Of a stretch of 64,000 nt of DNA, positions 61,331 to 64,000 are shown in pieces (position 1 is the stretch's first letter; every line of letters starts with the position of its first letter). The translations under genes were made by a program, and so were the position numbers. The stretch comes from Solirubrobacter pauli (GTDB lineage Bacteria; Actinomycetota; Thermoleophilia; Solirubrobacterales; Solirubrobacteraceae): positions 3,457,426 through 3,521,425 of the forward strand of contig NZ_RBIL01000001.1 in the NCBI RefSeq assembly GCF_003633755.1, given 5' to 3'. Under the pieces are notes generated by a model that saw only the letters and a program-made list of their open reading frames with translations, searched no databases and was not told the origin of the DNA.

Positions 61331-62040
61331 TGCGCGCGAAGCTCGTCGGCGTTCCCGGATCGCATCCCGTCATCAGCGCGGAGCTGATGCTCCGCCACAA
61401 GGGCGTCGAGTACACCCGCCTGGACCTGCCGAACATGACCCACAAGGTCATGCTGCCGCTGCTGCGCTTCCGCGGCTCGACGGTGCCGGTGATGACGATC
61501 GAAGGCAAGCGCGTCTCCGGCACGATGCGGATCGCGCGGGCGCTGGAGACGCTCGTCCCGGAGCCGCCGATGCTGATCCAGGACACGGGCGAGGAGGCGT
61601 GGGCGGACTCCGTGCTGCAGGACGGCGTGCGCCAGCTCGCCCGCTACGCGATCGGCCAGGACGAGGAGGCGATGGCGAGCTTCCTGCATCAGCCGCTGCT
61701 CGGCATCCCGGTGGGCGTCGTCAAGCCGACCCTGCCGGTGCTGCGCCCGGTCGTCGCGCGCCAGATGCGGCCCAAGCCGGGCACCGCGCAGGCGTGCCTG
61801 CAGGCCCTGCCCGGGCAGCTGGACCGCGTCGACGCGCTCCTGGCCGAGGGCGTGATCGGTGGCGAGCGGCCGAACGTCGTCGACTTCCAGGTCGCGCCGT
61901 CGGTGCGGTTGATGCTCACCTTCGACCAGCTGCGCGAGCACATCGACGCGCGCCCCGCGGGGCAGCACGCCCGGCGCTACGTTCCCGATTATCCCGGCCG
62001 GTTCCGGGCAGTATTCCCGGACGCATGGCTGCCGCTGTAA
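61330..62040 (+). CDS. Glutathione S-transferase-like protein
   Basis: The 236-residue protein has a thioredoxin-like N-terminal domain (LVGVPGSHPVISAELMLRHKGVEYTRLDLP, then STVPVMTIEGKRVSGTMRIARALE) and a helical C-terminal domain. Actinobacteria generally use mycothiol rather than glutathione, so the thiol cofactor is uncertain. It is the middle gene of a coupled trio and overlaps the next gene by 16 nt. Confidence 0.8.
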   Translation: MRAKLVGVPGSHPVISAELMLRHKGVEYTRLDLPNMTHKVMLPLLRFRGSTVPVMTIEGKRVSGTMRIARALETLVPEPPMLIQDTGEEAWADSVLQDGVRQLARYAIGQDEEAMASFLHQPLLGIPVGVVKPTLPVLRPVVARQMRPKPGTAQACLQALPGQLDRVDALLAEGVIGGERPNVVDFQVAPSVRLMLTFDQLREHIDARPAGQHARRYVPDYPGRFRAVFPDAWLPL

Positions 62041-62897
62041 GACACGACGTCACCATCGGGAGCGAGGTCGCCGCCTGGCTCTGGCATCCCGAGGGCGCGA
62101 AGGGCTGCGTCGTGCTGGGCCACGGGCTCTCCGCCGTGCGCGACCAGCGGCTCGACGCCTTCGCCGAGCGCTTCGCCGAGGCCGGCCTCGCGGCGCTCGC
62201 GTTCGACTACCGCCACTTCGGCGCGAGCAGCGGGCAGCCCCGCCAGCTGCTGGACATCAAGCGCCAGCTCGAGGATTGGCGCACCGCGGTCGCCTACGCC
62301 CGCGGGCTCGAGGGCGTCGAGCGCGTCGGCCTGTTCGGCTCCTCGTTCGGCGGCGGCCACGCGACCGAGATCGCCGCGAGCGACCCGAGCATCAGCGCGG
62401 TCGTCCTGCAGTGCGCGATGGTCGACGGCCTGCCGGCCGCCCTCAAGATCCCGCCCAAGACGACCGCGAAGCTGGCGAAGGTCGCGCTGCAGGACGAGAT
62501 CGGCTCACGGCTCGGGCGCAAGCCCAAGTACGTGCCTGCGGTCGGCGCCCCGGGGGAGCTCGCGCTCATGAGCACCGAGGACGCCGTCTCCGGCTTCGCG
62601 TCGATGACGCCCGAGAACTCGCTCTGGGTGAACGCCGTGGCCGCCCGCATCGGCCTGTGGGTCGGCACCTACCGGCCGGCCCGCAACGCGGCGTCGATCA
62701 CGTGCCCGGTCCTGGTCGCGCTGTGCGAGAAGGACTCGCTCGTCTCCAACGAGGCGCTCGAGAAGCTGGCGGACGCGGCGCCGCAGGGCGAGCTCGTCCG
62801 CTACCCGATCGGCCACTTCGAGCTCTACAGCGGCGAGTGGTTCGAGCGGGCGGTGACGCGCGAAGCGGAGTTCTTCGCGCGCCACCTGAGCGCGTGA
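62025..62897 (+). CDS. Alpha/beta hydrolase
   Basis: The 290-residue protein has an alpha/beta hydrolase fold with GHGLSAVRDQRLDAF (oxyanion region), FDYRHFGASSG, nucleophile elbow GSSFGG at about 103-108, the acid in VALCEKDSLV, and His in YPIGHFELY. It resembles DUF1749/acyl-transferase-like serine hydrolases of actinobacteria. It is the last gene of the trio with the serine hydrolase and GST-like genes. The substrate is unknown, but the set suggests breakdown or detoxification of an ester. Confidence 0.88.
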   Translation: MAAAVRHDVTIGSEVAAWLWHPEGAKGCVVLGHGLSAVRDQRLDAFAERFAEAGLAALAFDYRHFGASSGQPRQLLDIKRQLEDWRTAVAYARGLEGVERVGLFGSSFGGGHATEIAASDPSISAVVLQCAMVDGLPAALKIPPKTTAKLAKVALQDEIGSRLGRKPKYVPAVGAPGELALMSTEDAVSGFASMTPENSLWVNAVAARIGLWVGTYRPARNAASITCPVLVALCEKDSLVSNEALEKLADAAPQGELVRYPIGHFELYSGEWFERAVTREAEFFARHLSA

Positions 62898-62898
62898 G

Positions 62899-63717
62899 CT
62901 ACTCGCTGATCTGGATGTAGACGCGCTTGCGGGCGCCGGCCGCCGTCGCCGTGCCGTCGCTGTTGCGCGCGCTGAACACGAACGCGTTCGGCGTCTTGGC
63001 GTTGGCCGGCGCGCACTCGACCGCCGCGGTCTGGCAGCGCGCGACGCTGACCTCGCCACCGAAGTTCGGGTCGGCGGTGCCGTCGCCGGACTGGTCGATC
63101 TTGTTCTGGATCGCGATCGTCGCCTGCAGGCCCTTGCCCTCGAGCGAGGCGCCGGCGTCGATGTAGACGTTCGCGTTCGTCTGGTAGGCGTCGAGGATCG
63201 TGAAGCCGCCCGACTGCTCCTCGATCTGCCCCGCCTCGTTGACGAGCAGCCAGCGGGTCTTCAGGGACGCGGCGTCGGCGCCGTCCACGCGGTCGGCGTT
63301 CAGGCCCGTGGCCACGCCGGTCGCGTTGGTGGTGAACGGGCGCTTGCCGTCGCCGCCGTTGCCGACGGTGATCGTGCCCGCCGTCTCCCCGCCCGCGGCG
63401 TTGAACTCGAACGCGAACCCGTTCGCGAGGTTGTTGGCCCGGATGCACGGGTTCTTCGGCGGGTTGGCCGCCGAGCCGCCCGCCGTCGACCGGCAGCCGT
63501 AGATCGCGCCGCCGCCCGTCGCGGACTTGTTGGACTGCCGCGTCGTGTAGCCGGCGGCGTTGTTGGAGATGATCTCCGTCTCCTTGGTGGCGGTGCCGTT
63601 GCGCGTCCCCTCGCGGAGGGCGTCACCGGTGGCCGCGACCCCGAGCGGCGCGATCCCGAGGACCAGGATCGTGGACGCGATGACGACGTGGCGGGTACGG
63701 GTGTTGAATGAGCGCAT
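62899..63717 (-). CDS. Secreted protein of unknown function
   Basis: The 272-residue product begins with a signal or anchor segment (about 8-30). It is rich in Gly, Thr and Asn, with REGTRNGTATKETEII, YTTRQSNKSATGGG, and a NATGVATGLNADRVDG segment of the kind found in actinobacterial surface and stalk-like proteins. Four Cys may form disulfides. I recall related proteins in Thermoleophilia but no assigned function. ATG 63717 has no clear ribosome site. It converges on the alpha/beta hydrolase gene with a 1-nt gap. Confidence 0.7.
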   Translation of the reverse strand: MRSFNTRTRHVVIASTILVLGIAPLGVAATGDALREGTRNGTATKETEIISNNAAGYTTRQSNKSATGGGAIYGCRSTAGGSAANPPKNPCIRANNLANGFAFEFNAAGGETAGTITVGNGGDGKRPFTTNATGVATGLNADRVDGADAASLKTRWLLVNEAGQIEEQSGGFTILDAYQTNANVYIDAGASLEGKGLQATIAIQNKIDQSGDGTADPNFGGEVSVARCQTAAVECAPANAKTPNAFVFSARNSDGTATAAGARKRVYIQISE

Positions 63718-63870
63718 GATGAGTGCTGCGCCGCACGGGCCATGGCGGATGCCCCAGTTGGCGTGCCCGCGATGCCGCAACCGAGAGGTTGCTCAACACC
63801 CGGTGGTCGAACGCGAATCCGACATCCGGTCCAATGTGAGACGCCAGTGGGGCCGCCACCCTCCGGGGCT

Positions 63871-64000
63871 ATGAAACCTGCTCGAGCCGCGTCGCGGCTG
63901 GCGGCGATGGCGTGCGCGCTCGGCCTGGTCATGGCCGCGCCCGCTTCTGCCGCCGACCTCGACCTTGAGACGCTGGACGGGCCGACCGCGGTCAAGCTGA
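63871..64000 (+). CDS. Secreted protein, 3' end beyond window
   Basis: Only the first 43 codons are visible. They encode a signal peptide (MKPARAASRLAAMAC..., ending ASAADLD) and the first mature residues. No family can be named. It is divergent from the preceding secreted-protein gene across 153 bp. That gap holds a small GCAACC-GAGA-GGTTGC hairpin (63777-63792) and nothing else clear. Confidence 0.65.
   Translation, partial: MKPARAASRLAAMACALGLVMAAPASAADLDLETLDGPTAVKL

Noticed and set aside
1-64000. Prophage, insertion sequence, tRNA or rRNA genes
   Set aside because: I saw no integrase, transposase, structural phage gene or recognisable tRNA/rRNA sequence; very short RNAs could still be missed by eye.

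Overview
The window is very GC-rich, densely coded chromosomal DNA with a strong GC third-position bias. It carries many GTG and TTG starts, stop/start overlaps of the ATGA type, and many TANNNT boxes 6-8 nt before a start codon, which is the leaderless-transcript pattern of Actinomycetota. The gene set fits that phylum: an F420-type (Ddn-like) oxidoreductase, a 180-kDa-class NAD-glutamate dehydrogenase, MMPL, a LigC-like ligase and MocR/EamA. Several secreted repeat-type proteins of unknown function recall Thermoleophilia (Solirubrobacterales), but that finer placement is only a guess. I see no rRNA, tRNA, CRISPR array, insertion sequence or prophage. No stretch above 300 bases lacks a gene.

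Layout. 1-943: 3' part of a TROVE/vWA (Ro60-like) gene. 977-4666 (-): recD2, a MoaD/ThiS-like carrier and a formamidase-type amidohydrolase, overlapping or nearly so. 4695-5618 (-): NlpC/P60 wall hydrolase. 5738-14041 (+): hybrid histidine kinase, receiver and giant NAD-GDH. 14051-23965: F420-type oxidoreductase, PilZ protein, flavin reductase, two GGDEF-EAL proteins (one with a LOV photosensor and a DICT domain), two membrane proteins, a secreted protein and a META lipoprotein. 23990-28986: propeller protein, SDR with TetR, aldo/keto reductase, and an alpha/beta hydrolase divergent from a GntR regulator across a perfect palindrome.

28993-39058 is the metabolic centrepiece. A five-gene minus-strand operon (acyl-CoA reductase-HAD fusion, zinc alcohol dehydrogenase, LarA-family protein, PlsC-type acyltransferase, LigC-like ligase) diverges from a TetR gene across an operator-like repeat. 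Next to it is larB-larC-larE, the complete pathway for the nickel-pincer nucleotide that LarA-family enzymes use. The cofactor pathway and a probable client enzyme are therefore adjacent. The client keeps the residues that anchor the cofactor and nickel but has lost one of the two catalytic histidines of lactate racemase.

39207-42730 (+): small conserved protein, ACT protein, methyltransferase-glycosyltransferase fusion and a GT39-like membrane glycosyltransferase. 42695-46540 (-): a translationally coupled set made of a Rad50/RloC-like ATPase with a CxxC hook, a small protein, and a patatin lipase. The ATPase tail and the small protein both carry an R-x3-E ... N-x3-H pattern, so each may hold a HEPN-like RNase fold. 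This is the best candidate here for an undescribed, possibly defensive, system. 46649-51248 (-): two small proteins, PAS-GGDEF-EAL, a VOC protein with a structured leader, and an HD-GYP protein. 51319-64000: propeller protein, MMPL, EamA/MocR pair (the MocR gene carries a tandem inverted-repeat element in its linker), S33 and SGNH hydrolases, a serine hydrolase/GST-like/alpha-beta hydrolase operon, and secreted proteins.

Five proteins in about 37 kb concern cyclic-di-GMP (three GGDEF-EAL, one HD-GYP, one PilZ), so second-messenger signalling, including probable blue-light input, is a recurring theme.
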